Positions 34,182 through 42,714 of a DNA stretch of 64,000 nucleotides are shown here, piece by piece. The position numbers and the translations under genes were made by a program. The notes beneath the pieces are model-generated. The model was not told the DNA's origin. It was given only the letters and a program-made list of their open reading frames with translations, and searched no databases. Position 1 is the first letter of the stretch. Every line of letters begins with the position of its first letter. This stretch comes from Hyphomicrobiales bacterium (GTDB lineage Bacteria; Pseudomonadota; Alphaproteobacteria; Rhizobiales; Rhizobiaceae), in contig UEGR01000003.1 in assembly GCA_900465685.1 (NCBI GenBank), positions 124,001 through 188,000 of the forward strand, in the 5' to 3' direction.

Positions 34182-34757
34182 ATGAATGAACCGCTACCGA
34201 GCGGGCCTTTCGGCTGCGTCCTTGCGGACCCGCCATGGGCATTTAGAACCTACAACAAGAAGAACGTCGCGCCGGCTAGAGGTCGCCAGCCTTACAGCGT
34301 GATGTCGCTTGACGATATCAAGGCGCTACCTGTCGAACAGGTATGCGCCCGCGACTGTTTGCTCTTCATGTGGACCGTTTCGCATCTGCAGCGTGAAGCC
34401 TTCGATGTTGCTGCATCGTGGGGATTCCGTCCTGTCAGCGTGGCTTTCGTCTGGGACAAGGGCCGAATGAGCATGGGCTATTGGACCCGACAGGAAGTTG
34501 AAATCTGCCATCTGTTCAAGCGAGGCAAGCCGCGTCGCCTGAGTAAAGGAGTGCATTCGCTAATCAAAGCGCCGCGCCGCGAGCATAGTCGCAAACCTGA
34601 TGAACAGTACGATCGCATCGAGCGGCTTGTCGACGGCCCGTATCTTGAACTATTCGCGCGCCAAGCGTGGCCGGGCTGGTCATCGTGGGGCAATGAAGCG
34701 GGCAAGTATGTTGCGGCCAATGATAACCAGGATTTGCTGGGGAGGGTGGCAGCATGA
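34182..34757 (+). CDS. MT-A70-family adenine DNA methyltransferase
   Basis: 191 residues from MNEPLPSGPFGCVLADPPWA. The catalytic DPPW motif is near residue 17. SAM-binding elements include LFMWTVSHL, and YDRIERLVDGPYLELFARQA ends the domain. Probably N6-adenine methylation protecting phage DNA from restriction. ATG chosen 6 nt after ACACGAGGAG. Its stop overlaps the next start. Confidence 0.92.
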   Translation: MNEPLPSGPFGCVLADPPWAFRTYNKKNVAPARGRQPYSVMSLDDIKALPVEQVCARDCLLFMWTVSHLQREAFDVAASWGFRPVSVAFVWDKGRMSMGYWTRQEVEICHLFKRGKPRRLSKGVHSLIKAPRREHSRKPDEQYDRIERLVDGPYLELFARQAWPGWSSWGNEAGKYVAANDNQDLLGRVAA

Positions 34758-35065
34758 CCGACATCTGCCACGTCTGCGCTCGCCACGCCGTCGGCCTCGG
34801 CGTGCAGGCAGACCGCGAGCCTATCCGCTGGCTGTGCAAGGAATGCGCCGACATTGCTGAGCATATCCGGCATCGGCGGCGATTGGACCCGTACGAGCTG
34901 CGTGCGCTTGATACCGGCGTCGAGTCGGTTGGTTCATACCTTCAAGAGCTTGGCAAAACCGACCTTAAGGACATGGACGAGCTCGAGGCGCGCCTCTTGG
35001 TTCGCAAAGCTTGGGAAGGGTGCGGGCGGGGGATGCGGGAAGCGTTGAAGGAGGCACCGTTTTGA
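34754..35065 (+). CDS. Zn-ribbon-like protein between two methyltransferases (DUF6511-like)
   Basis: 103 residues, MTDICHVCARHAVGLGVQAD; the pair CHVC and WLCKEC form a likely zinc site. The C-terminal half is helical (ELEARLLVRKAWEGCGRGMR). Coupled by overlapping stop/start codons to both methyltransferase genes. I believe it matches DUF6511 of rhizobial phages, without certainty. Confidence 0.65.
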   Translation: MTDICHVCARHAVGLGVQADREPIRWLCKECADIAEHIRHRRRLDPYELRALDTGVESVGSYLQELGKTDLKDMDELEARLLVRKAWEGCGRGMREALKEAPF

Positions 35066-36495
35066 TGAAACACGACAACGGCAACAATGCTCTCCGCTTC
35101 CTCTCCGTGTGCAGCGGGATCGAAGCTGCTTCGGTTGCTTGGAGGCCACTCGGATGGCAGGCGGTAGCTTTTAGCGAAATCGAGAAGTTCCCGTCTGCCG
35201 TGCTGGCTCATCATTATCCAGACGTACCTAACCTTGGTGATTTCACCAAAATCGACACCACGAGGCTGGGGCGTGTCGACATTCTTTGCGGAGGGACGCC
35301 TTGTCAGGCGTTCTCAATCGCCGGTGCCCGCCGTTCGCTCGAAGATGAGCGCGGTAATCTCACGCTATCATTCGTGGAGCTTGCGCATGAGCTTGCAGCA
35401 GGAAATGGACTTCGGAATGTCATCTGGGAGAATGTTCCCGGTGTTCTCTCCACCAAAGACAACGCTTTCGGATGCTTCCTTGCCGGACTTGTGGGCGCAG
35501 ATGATCCCATCGTGCCGACAAAGCGATGGTCAGGTTACGGTATGGTTTCTGGACCGAAAGGACGGGCCGCGTGGGCTGTCAAAGATGCCCAATTTTTCGG
35601 ACTGGCCCAACGACGCAAGCGTGTCATCGTTGTCGCAGATTTTGGAAACGGCGCAGATCCCGCAGCGGTTTTATTTGAGCCAGAAAGCGTGTGCCGGGAT
35701 ACTCCGCCGAGCAGAGAAGCGGGGCAAAACGTTGCCCAAACAATTAGCGCGCGCCCTACAGGCGGTGGCGGACTTGGAACCGACTTCGATCTCGACGGCG
35801 GCTTGTTTTCATCGACCGGTGACGTTGCGCACTGCCTGAATGCTGGTGGTATGGGCCGACAGGACTATGAAACTGAAACGATGGTTGCACACCCGTTGCT
35901 GGCGAAAGGTAATAGCAGCCACGATGAGACGCTCGAAACGTATGTGGCTGGCAGGATCTGTAAGGATAGTTTCTCCGGTGGTGCAGGCGGTCGCCCAGAA
36001 AGAGCGGCAGCTGGTCACTTCGTTCCGATAGCGTTTTCGTGCAAGGATTTCGGAGCGGATGCCAGCGAAATTTCGCCGACTCTTCGGAGTATGGGGCACG
36101 ACGGTTCGCATCCGAATGCTGACGGTCAGGTAGCCATCGCTTGGTCCATCATGCCACAAAACAGCGGCAAGGATTACAAGGCGCGTCAGGTCGATGTTGC
36201 GCAGCCTTTAATGGCTGGCGGCCCTGTTGGGGGCAATCAGGGCGGCGACTATATCCAGCAGCACTGGGCCGTCCGTCGCCTAACTCCGACGGAATGTGAG
36301 CGCCTGCAAGGCTTTCCAGACGGATACACGAATATCCCGTGGCGCGGGAGGCCAGATAGTCCAGATGGGCCACGTTATAAGTCGCTCGGCAATAGTTGGG
36401 CCGTCCCAAAATTCAGGTGGTTGGGAAAGCGCATTGAAAGCCTTATGCCCGCCAATGACAATCACTGCGGCGTGACGCTGAGGCCTGCGGCATGA
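35065..36495 (+). CDS. dcm: DNA cytosine-5 methyltransferase
   Basis: 476 residues. Motif I LSVCSGIEAASVAW, motif IV GGTPCQAFSIAGAR with the catalytic Cys, motif VI ENVPGVL, motif VIII QRRKRVIVV and a C-terminal motif X region (YKSLGNSWAVPKFRW). The target-recognition part between VIII and IX is Gly-rich and variable. It may protect phage DNA from host restriction; no restriction enzyme gene is near. Confidence 0.95.
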   Translation: MKHDNGNNALRFLSVCSGIEAASVAWRPLGWQAVAFSEIEKFPSAVLAHHYPDVPNLGDFTKIDTTRLGRVDILCGGTPCQAFSIAGARRSLEDERGNLTLSFVELAHELAAGNGLRNVIWENVPGVLSTKDNAFGCFLAGLVGADDPIVPTKRWSGYGMVSGPKGRAAWAVKDAQFFGLAQRRKRVIVVADFGNGADPAAVLFEPESVCRDTPPSREAGQNVAQTISARPTGGGGLGTDFDLDGGLFSSTGDVAHCLNAGGMGRQDYETETMVAHPLLAKGNSSHDETLETYVAGRICKDSFSGGAGGRPERAAAGHFVPIAFSCKDFGADASEISPTLRSMGHDGSHPNADGQVAIAWSIMPQNSGKDYKARQVDVAQPLMAGGPVGGNQGGDYIQQHWAVRRLTPTECERLQGFPDGYTNIPWRGRPDSPDGPRYKSLGNSWAVPKFRWLGKRIESLMPANDNHCGVTLRPAA

Positions 36496-36650
36496 ATTCG
36501 GTTCATCAGGGCCGTAGCCGCCTCGGCCTCATCGATATCGAGGTCTCTCAAATAGGAATCTTGCAGCTTGGCCACGTGGTCGGTTTCGGTATCGATGACC
36601 GACCATTTGCCGTTGCTTGTTCTCTTCATTTCATACCGTCCTTTGGACAT
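36462..36650 (-). CDS. Small hypothetical protein
   Basis: 62 residues from MSKGRYEMKRTSNGKWSVID, with GGAG 7 nt upstream. WSVIDTETDHVAKLQDSYLRDLDIDEAEAA suggests a small alpha-beta fold. Antisense between the cytosine methyltransferase and primase genes and overlapping the end of the former. Such small antisense genes beside methyltransferases sometimes encode anti-restriction or inhibitor proteins; there is no direct evidence. Confidence 0.5.
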   Translation of the reverse strand: MSKGRYEMKRTSNGKWSVIDTETDHVAKLQDSYLRDLDIDEAEAATALMNRIHAAGLSVTPQ

Positions 36651-36675
36651 CTCCAGGCTCCAATAAGGAAGATTG

Positions 36676-38859
36676 ATGGAAAATAACATTCAGGTGTTTT
36701 CGGGTGAAGACCCCATGCTTGACGTCGCCCTGTCCTACACGGCACGCAGCTGGCCTGTCTTCCCATGCCGTGCCGCTGACGAGGAGTTCATCGACGAGGA
36801 CGGCATTATTGAAATTCTCGCGACTAAAACGCCGCTAACTTCAAATGGTTTCCGCGGTGCCACACTGAATGAGCGCATTGTGCGGGAGCTCTGGCGCCGC
36901 AACCCCGGTGCTATGATCGGCGTGCCGACCGGGGCGACTATCGGCGCGTGGGTGCTGGATATCGATCCGAAGCACGGCGGCCCGGATACGCTCGCGGCTT
37001 TGGAAGGCGAGCATGGCACCTTGCCAACGACGCTCACTGCTGAAACCACGAGCGGCGGTCGGCATTACTTCTTCAAACACAAGGCTGGCGTCCGCAATCG
37101 GGGCGCATTGGGCGCTGGCATCGATGTTCGTGGCGACGGCGGGTATGTCATTGCGGCCGGCAGTGTGCCTGCTGTTGGCCAGCCTTACCGCTGGTTGGTC
37201 GACATGGAACCAGTTGATGCGCCGAACTGGCTGCTGGAGCTCGTTCTGCCGCGGTCATACGACAGCACGACCATGTACCAGGCACCGTCAGTATCCGGCA
37301 CGATCAACGACCGGTACGTCGAGCGCGCGGTACAGTCCGAGCTTGACAATCTTGCGATGGAGCCGATGGGCAATCGCAACAACCGCCTGAACGACGCTGC
37401 GTTTCGGATGGGAACGTTTGTTGGAGCTGGCGCACTTTCAGAATGCGAAGCACGGGCATTGTTGCAAGACGTAGCGCGCGGCTGGGGCAGGGACTTCCCG
37501 CGTTGCTGCAAAACGATCGACAATGGCCTGAAGGCGGGCAAGATGCATCCGCGTCCGGCGCCGGAAGCCGTCAACGACAATACCAAGCTCGTGGACATCA
37601 CGCGTATGCTCGACAATGCGCGGGCGAAAGTTGATGTGCAGCGAGAACCCGAAGCACACAACGACGAGCCAGACGTACAACACGATGCGCCAGCAGTAGA
37701 AGACAAGCCCACCGACCAGCCTATCCTCGCCGCTACGCCATTTCAGTGGAAAGACCCGTCTACCCTGCCACGCCGAGAGTTTGCTTTCGGTCGGCATTTC
37801 ATCCGTAAGTATGTCTCGGTTACGGTTGCGCCAGGCGGCCTCGGCAAAACCGCGAATAGCATCGTGGAAGCGCTGGCCATGGCGTCAGGCAAGGCTTTGA
37901 ACGGCGTGAAGCCTCCTAAACGAATGAAGGTCTGGCTTTTTAACGTCGAAGATCCGCGCGACGAGTTGGAGCGGCGTATCATGGCGGCGTGCATCCACTT
38001 CAACCTCAAGCCGGAAGACATTGATGGCCATCTGTTTCTCGACAGCGGCCGCGAGCAAGAGCTTGTCGTAGCGATCGATGACAAGAAAGGCGTCAAAATC
38101 CAGGAGCCAATCGTCGAGGCGGTTGCCGAAACCATCCTTGCCAATGGCATTGATGTGATGATCGTCGATCCATTTGTGTCGACGCATCAGGTCAACGAAA
38201 ACGACAATGGCGCTATCGACAAGGTCGCGAAGCTCTGGGCGCAGATCGCGGACTACACGAATTGCTCCATAGACATCGTGCATCACCTGCGCAAGGTGAG
38301 CGACCGCGAGGCAACCGTCGAAGATGCTCGCGGTGCTGTGGCTCTGATCGGCGCGGCGCGTTCGGTGCGGGTGCTTAATCGTATGTCAGAAGCGCAGGCC
38401 AATGAGGCGGGCATTCCCGGTATGGATCGGTTCGGCTATTTCTCGATCACATACGGCAAGTCGAACCTTACGCCGCTGTCGCATCGCTTGGACTGGCGGC
38501 ATATCGAAAGCGTGGCGTTGGGCAACGGGCGAGGGCTAACCCAGCCGCAGGACCATGCGCCCGTCGTGACTGAATGGCATTGGCCGTCCAGCGAAGAAGT
38601 GGCCGAAGGGCTGACTGATGAACAGAAAGACGCAATCCGTGGCGCTGTAAATGGTGGCATGTACAAGCAAGCACCGCAGGCCAAAGACTGGGTTGGTCAC
38701 GCCGTGGCTTATGCGTTGGGGCTGGATATAGACGACGAGGTGCAGAAGAAGCGGGCCCGCCTCATTACCAAGGCACTGTTCAAGGAAGGGTTTCTCGCAA
38801 AGGTCGAGGATCGCGATCCGATACAGCGGAAAACGACGTCGTTTGTGAGGGCGGTTTAG
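36676..38859 (+). CDS. Primase-polymerase / AAA helicase, replication protein
   Basis: 727 residues. N-terminal bifunctional primase-polymerase (Prim-Pol) domain: ALSYTARSWPVFPC, VLDIDPKHGG with the two catalytic Asp, TTSGGRHYFF, and GIDVRGDGGYVIAAGS. A linker (300-350) rich in Asp/Ala follows, then a RepA-like AAA domain with Walker A TVAPGGLGKTA and Walker B VMIVDPFVST, and a small C-terminal domain. It should unwind and prime element DNA, so the element may replicate on its own after excision. Confidence 0.93.
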   Translation: MENNIQVFSGEDPMLDVALSYTARSWPVFPCRAADEEFIDEDGIIEILATKTPLTSNGFRGATLNERIVRELWRRNPGAMIGVPTGATIGAWVLDIDPKHGGPDTLAALEGEHGTLPTTLTAETTSGGRHYFFKHKAGVRNRGALGAGIDVRGDGGYVIAAGSVPAVGQPYRWLVDMEPVDAPNWLLELVLPRSYDSTTMYQAPSVSGTINDRYVERAVQSELDNLAMEPMGNRNNRLNDAAFRMGTFVGAGALSECEARALLQDVARGWGRDFPRCCKTIDNGLKAGKMHPRPAPEAVNDNTKLVDITRMLDNARAKVDVQREPEAHNDEPDVQHDAPAVEDKPTDQPILAATPFQWKDPSTLPRREFAFGRHFIRKYVSVTVAPGGLGKTANSIVEALAMASGKALNGVKPPKRMKVWLFNVEDPRDELERRIMAACIHFNLKPEDIDGHLFLDSGREQELVVAIDDKKGVKIQEPIVEAVAETILANGIDVMIVDPFVSTHQVNENDNGAIDKVAKLWAQIADYTNCSIDIVHHLRKVSDREATVEDARGAVALIGAARSVRVLNRMSEAQANEAGIPGMDRFGYFSITYGKSNLTPLSHRLDWRHIESVALGNGRGLTQPQDHAPVVTEWHWPSSEEVAEGLTDEQKDAIRGAVNGGMYKQAPQAKDWVGHAVAYALGLDIDDEVQKKRARLITKALFKEGFLAKVEDRDPIQRKTTSFVRAV

Positions 38860-38878
38860 GGGAAAGCAGCATACGGGC

Positions 38879-39361
38879 TTATTCTGGGTCCCCGACAGGG
38901 GTTTCCTTAGTGGCCGCCTTACCGTTGGAGAAGAATACAAGAGTAAGCAGCGCAAACGCCATTATGATGATGGCCACGTCAAAGGCGTTTGCAGCGCAAG
39001 CAATGCCGATTGCTCCTGTTGCCCAAAGGCTGGCCGCTGTCGCGGTGCCTTTGACGGACGAGCTCAAACGAAGAATAGCTCCACCACCGATAAATCCCAT
39101 GCCGGTGATCACACCTTCAATAATGCGCGCGAGTGCTTCGGGGCTTTCGGAAGTAATTCCCTCTGTCGCTTGGATAAAGCCGCAACTGGCAACCGCGACC
39201 AGCGGAAAGGTCCGCAGACCGGCACTTCGCTCTTCGCGTTCTCGGTGCCACCCTATCGGCAACGCCAGAATGTATGCGGCGGCAAGCGCGATAATGTGCG
39301 GCCAGACGTTGAAGTTGTCGGACTTTAGCGCCTCATCGAGCGCGATCTGAAGCTGATCCAT
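38879..39361 (-). CDS. mgtC: MgtC/SapB-family membrane protein
   Basis: 160 residues from MDQLQIALDEALKS. Family signature: ALPIGWHREREERSAGLRTF, IEGVITGMGFIGGGAILR and ATAASLWATGAIGIACAANA, in 4-5 helices. MgtC proteins inhibit the F-type ATPase or modulate magnesium adaptation and support survival in macrophages, as shown for Brucella and others. Here it sits on the minus strand in the prophage, the first of several leftward cargo genes, so it may act as a lysogenic-conversion gene. Confidence 0.9.
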   Translation of the reverse strand: MDQLQIALDEALKSDNFNVWPHIIALAAAYILALPIGWHREREERSAGLRTFPLVAVASCGFIQATEGITSESPEALARIIEGVITGMGFIGGGAILRLSSSVKGTATAASLWATGAIGIACAANAFDVAIIIMAFALLTLVFFSNGKAATKETPVGDPE

Positions 39362-39501
39362 GTCTTCTATCACTCTGGGTCAATGGCTTCAGTAAACGGA
39401 ACTGGCCGGTTTCAGTTCCAAACAAGCAACCTCATGGCGTCAAGACCATAAGCCCGAGTTATATGGACAAGCCTCACAGCGGTTCTTTCGGGCCGCTTTT
39501 T

Positions 39502-39708
39502 TTATTGCAGCGACCAATCTGGTGTGATGCCGTTTTTGCCCATAATTCCGTAAGTCCCCCCGGTGTTAATGAACCAAACGCTGATAATTGCGCACAGGAC
39601 TAGGAATACGGTAGCCGAGATGGTGATACGCGCTTTGCGAGTTCTGCGCCTCAATAGGAGATAAACGCCGGAGCCAACAACAGCAGATGAAAGATAGGCG
39701 GCGATCAT
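39502..39708 (-). CDS. Small membrane protein
   Basis: 68 residues with two helices (AYLSSAVVGSGVYLLL, ITISATVFLVLCAIISVWFI) and a short tail ending TPDWSLQ. Unknown. In the leftward block 38.9-40.9 kb. Confidence 0.55.
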   Translation of the reverse strand: MIAAYLSSAVVGSGVYLLLRRRTRKARITISATVFLVLCAIISVWFINTGGTYGIMGKNGITPDWSLQ

Positions 39709-39803
39709 AAACGACCCTTATTGGGAAAAATGAGGAAGCCGAGCAAGGCCACGAAAAGTCTTCACTATGCGTTGTGTGCCCAGGTCGCTGCGGTGTTCTA
39801 TAT

Positions 39804-40010
39804 TCAGAACTGTGGGACTGATAGAAACAACATAGCTACAAAAGCTGCTGCACTCACAATTGCTACCAGCAATATAAAGCCGAGTATGGGCAAGCGATCC
39901 AGCCAAGTACGATCACGCTCTTTGAGAAGTTCGGTCTTAATCCGGGCCTCCTCATCAAACTGGTATCTTCTGGCACCACGCCAATTTGCCTGAAAATCTT
40001 CCCGCTCCAT
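39804..40010 (-). CDS. Small membrane-tail protein
   Basis: 68 residues, charged N-terminus (MEREDFQANWRGARRYQFDE) and a C-terminal helix (LPILGFILLVAIVSAAAFVA). A tail-anchored layout. Unknown function. Confidence 0.55.
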   Translation of the reverse strand: MEREDFQANWRGARRYQFDEEARIKTELLKERDRTWLDRLPILGFILLVAIVSAAAFVAMLFLSVPQF

Positions 40011-40106
40011 TCGGGCGAGTTTGTATCAAACAGCTTAATTTCTGGTTGAAATCTCGCCTCTTCAGAGCGTTATCCCTGCAGGAGGGAACGTGCGAAACGG
40101 GTACTG

Positions 40107-40397
40107 TTATTTTTCAGTTGCCGAATGATTGTGGCCGCACCTAGAGCAAACCTTGTTGGGCCATGGATGGTAAATATACAGGCCAAAAATGCTTTCGCTT
40201 CTGAAAAGTGAAAATGAGCATTTGGGGCATACAAAGACGAACATGAACAAGATTGCCCCAAGGGCCAATACAACTGATCCGATCGCGGTACCGCTCGCCC
40301 CAATCGCATCACCAACGCCCTTCGTCCAGTCAGGCGAGGTGAGTACGAGAACAGATACTATAATCAGAAATAGCCAGGCTTTTTTGTAGAGTGTCAT
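40107..40397 (-). CDS. Membrane protein with zinc-ribbon cysteines
   Basis: 96 residues: helix 1 LFLIIVSVLVLTS, helix 2 IGSVVLALGAILFMFVFV, then CPKC at residues about 58-61 and CSRCGHNH near the end, a four-Cys zinc ribbon. Leftward, part of the cargo block. Unknown function. Confidence 0.6.
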   Translation of the reverse strand: MTLYKKAWLFLIIVSVLVLTSPDWTKGVGDAIGASGTAIGSVVLALGAILFMFVFVCPKCSFSLFRSESIFGLYIYHPWPNKVCSRCGHNHSATEK

Positions 40398-40443
40398 AAG
40401 TAATTGATATCTTTTTTATTTAATCTCGGACAGTTAATACGTT

Positions 40444-40746
40444 TTACTTGCCACATCGTTGCGGCAAAAGCCTAACCTCAAACTGCCTTGGGCCTACCAT
40501 CATCTGTTTCTGAGGGCGTGCGACGATCTTAGCCCGAATTGAACAAGGACCGGCGATGACCTGATATTGGTCAGGTTCTTGATAAATGACTTTCGTTACC
40601 GGGTGGCGTGGGAACTGTTCAGCAACAGCTTCAATTACTGCCGACATTTCTTTGGCGCGTTGATAATTGGGAGCTAAAGCTGCGTCAGCTGCTGTTGTGG
40701 AGAAGGCTAGCAGAGCAGTTAAGACAAAAGCATGATTTAAGCGCAT
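40444..40746 (-). CDS. Small exported protein
   Basis: 100 residues. Signal peptide MRLNHAFVLTALLAFSTTAA with cleavage near ADA-AL. The mature domain of about 77 residues has two cysteines (GPCSIRAK, PQRCGK) and basic charge. Looks like a periplasmic cargo protein, for example a small inhibitor; no family recognised. Confidence 0.6.
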   Translation of the reverse strand: MRLNHAFVLTALLAFSTTAADAALAPNYQRAKEMSAVIEAVAEQFPRHPVTKVIYQEPDQYQVIAGPCSIRAKIVARPQKQMMVGPRQFEVRLLPQRCGK

Positions 40747-40782
40747 TTGATTTTTTCCACAGTATAATTGGGCAAGACCGGG

Positions 40783-40935
40783 TTAAAGCTTCGGAGTACG
40801 GCTTCTCCATTCGATATAGATCATAACAAGAATAGTTATCGGAAACAGAACGCCTAGCGGAAAGGTGATATAACTGACTATTGTGAGCGCTATGGCGGCG
40901 GCAGCAGCGGCGAAAATCCTTCCCCAGTATGTCAT
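40783..40935 (-). CDS. 50-residue membrane protein
   Basis: From MTYWGRIFAAAAAAIALTIV, two hydrophobic segments, then a basic end (IEWRSRTPKL). Last recognisable gene of the leftward block. Unknown. Confidence 0.5.
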   Translation of the reverse strand: MTYWGRIFAAAAAAIALTIVSYITFPLGVLFPITILVMIYIEWRSRTPKL

Positions 40936-41081
40936 CATTTCTCGCTTTTCCTCATCGCATTGGCGCACTCCACACCGCTGGTTATTGACACCGAGTCTCG
41001 CGCCGAGGCAAGCCGCTTGCGCGCCAAAGGCGCAGTTTCCAGTCCTATTTTACAACCCGCTGTCACAATCAAAATACAACC

Positions 41082-41232
41082 AGAAGTAATGCGTACTTCT
41101 TTTTGCGCACTTCTCGAAAAACCCTAAAAGAAGTTCGCAAATGCACGCTGCTTTTGGTGCGTAAGAGTTCTTATATAGAAACTTACGCACAAAGCGCGCG
41201 GCGCGCAGTTCTCGAGATTTGAGAAGTGCGCA
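41082..41232. repeat. Cluster of AGAAGTNCGCA repeats and palindromes
   Basis: AGAAGTA-ATGCG-TACTTCT (41,082-41,100), TGCGCACTTCTC (41,104-41,115), AGAAGTTCGCA (about 41,130), a hairpin GTGCGTAAG...CTTACGCAC (41,157-41,190) and GAGAAGTGCGCA (41,221-41,232). Iteron-like. It lies in the 450-bp gene-free gap 40,936-41,386, which also carries the 33-bp repeat at 41,367. Confidence 0.6.
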
Positions 41233-41366
41233 CTTTTCCTGATTTTGGCCGATTCCAGAATACAACCTGATTTGAGGCTGGCGACAAGACGCCCCCGGCG
41301 AGTGGTATAACTGGAGGACCGCAAAGCGCCTTGCCCCACGTCAGGGTAACGTCTCATTTTCTGCCT

Positions 41367-41399
41367 GTCCATTAACACCACATTTATTGAGTCATTCCA
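41367..41399. repeat. 33-bp direct repeat, copy 1
   Basis: GTCCATTAACACCACATTTA followed by (T/C)TGA..ATTCCA-type sequence, shared with 48,174-48,206 with few differences. May be a phage late promoter or a protein-binding site. Confidence 0.65.
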
Positions 41400-42697
41400 C
41401 ACTCCTCTTGCCGCTACCAACGGCATATCCGAGCATGGGCTATGTTCCGATGTCGGAGTTCAGGCAGGTTGATCTGCTGACCAACCGAATTGAGTGCGGG
41501 TCTTTCCTCAGCTATTACGCCTTGGTTGGCTCGACCAATCATAACGTGGTGACGGCGCAGCAGTTCTATACCGTGATGGGAAAAATGGTTGGAACGACGA
41601 GTGGATCAACCACATTCCCGACGGTCTACAACGGCATAATCTCCACGACTGACCAAGGCTTTGTCGGGCTTGGAGAATGGTTCGTCTGGAAAAACCAGCT
41701 GATCTACACAGACAATAGAAACCCGAACGCCATCTATCCGAGTGTATGGGACTTGCCTGCCGATGCGTCGGACATGCGGACTTATACCACTGCACCGGGC
41801 CTTCTGTCGCTTGAGGCGAGTTCCAGCCGGTTTGTGCTTTCCAGACCCGGCTATGATGTGAACACGACGAATGAGTTCGGCACGATCATGAGTACGAACA
41901 ACCGCTCCCCGGCTTTGTGCGTCATGAACGGCACCGAGAACAATATCCCCGCCAATGAATCTAGAACGATAGCAGCACCTGCTGGCGTCATTCTTTCGGA
42001 AAGGGCGGTTGTTGACGTGATGTTCCGTGTCTCCGGGCAGACGTGGCGCGTACCTGGGCTTCTGACGGACACCACAGCGGCGGGACTTTGGCGGTTATCC
42101 TACACCGTGTCCAACAACAGCATCACGTTCTACAATTCCGAGAAAGACGCGGTTGACCTGCGATATGTCGTTTTTAACGTGGATGATCAGCCGACATCGA
42201 CGGGCGGCAATCAGGTCATGTTCCGTGGAAATGATGGATCGCGCGACTTCGTTCAGATCAAGAAGCCCGGCACGAGCGACCCTGCCAGCCGTCCGAACGA
42301 TATCCTGTTTGACAGTCGGTATCCGCAATTCCAGATCATCGCTCAGGGCTTTATTCCGATATCCAGCTTTGGAGCAACGCAACCTCCGACCTCGATAGAT
42401 AAAGGCGCAAGAACCTATCGGCTGAACTTCAACAACGCCGGTTTCGTGCCTTACCTGAAATACTCAACCGTGTTTCCGAACTGTGTGACGACGCCGATCT
42501 ATCGAGCGGAGCGCGGGGTCGATGTTTCCAACATATCCATGCTGGCCGAAGTGAATGACACCTATGTCGATTTCTTTTGCTCGCCAGATAGCGGTTGGTC
42601 TGATGCATTCAGTCAGGCTGGCAGTTGGACGCGCCTTGACTACGGTGCCCGCATTCAGGGTGTCCGGTACTACATTTTCGGCATAACGCCGAGCTGA
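41387..42697 (+). CDS. Phage tail-fibre-associated protein, N-terminus uncertain
   Basis: 436 residues by the TTG at 41,387; ATG codons at 41,435 and 41,450 are possible, and the frame is open back to 41,276. Beta-rich composition with many Asn, Thr, Gly (VNTTNEFGTIMSTNNRSPAL, DGSRDFVQIKKPG) fits a structural tail or receptor-binding protein. It is the first structural-type gene after the early region, and no RBS or preceding tail gene is present, so it may be cut at its N-terminus by loss of the structural block. Confidence 0.7.
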   Translation: MSHSTLLLPLPTAYPSMGYVPMSEFRQVDLLTNRIECGSFLSYYALVGSTNHNVVTAQQFYTVMGKMVGTTSGSTTFPTVYNGIISTTDQGFVGLGEWFVWKNQLIYTDNRNPNAIYPSVWDLPADASDMRTYTTAPGLLSLEASSSRFVLSRPGYDVNTTNEFGTIMSTNNRSPALCVMNGTENNIPANESRTIAAPAGVILSERAVVDVMFRVSGQTWRVPGLLTDTTAAGLWRLSYTVSNNSITFYNSEKDAVDLRYVVFNVDDQPTSTGGNQVMFRGNDGSRDFVQIKKPGTSDPASRPNDILFDSRYPQFQIIAQGFIPISSFGATQPPTSIDKGARTYRLNFNNAGFVPYLKYSTVFPNCVTTPIYRAERGVDVSNISMLAEVNDTYVDFFCSPDSGWSDAFSQAGSWTRLDYGARIQGVRYYIFGITPS

Positions 42698-42714
42698 TCT
42701 CAGGAGAAAAATCT

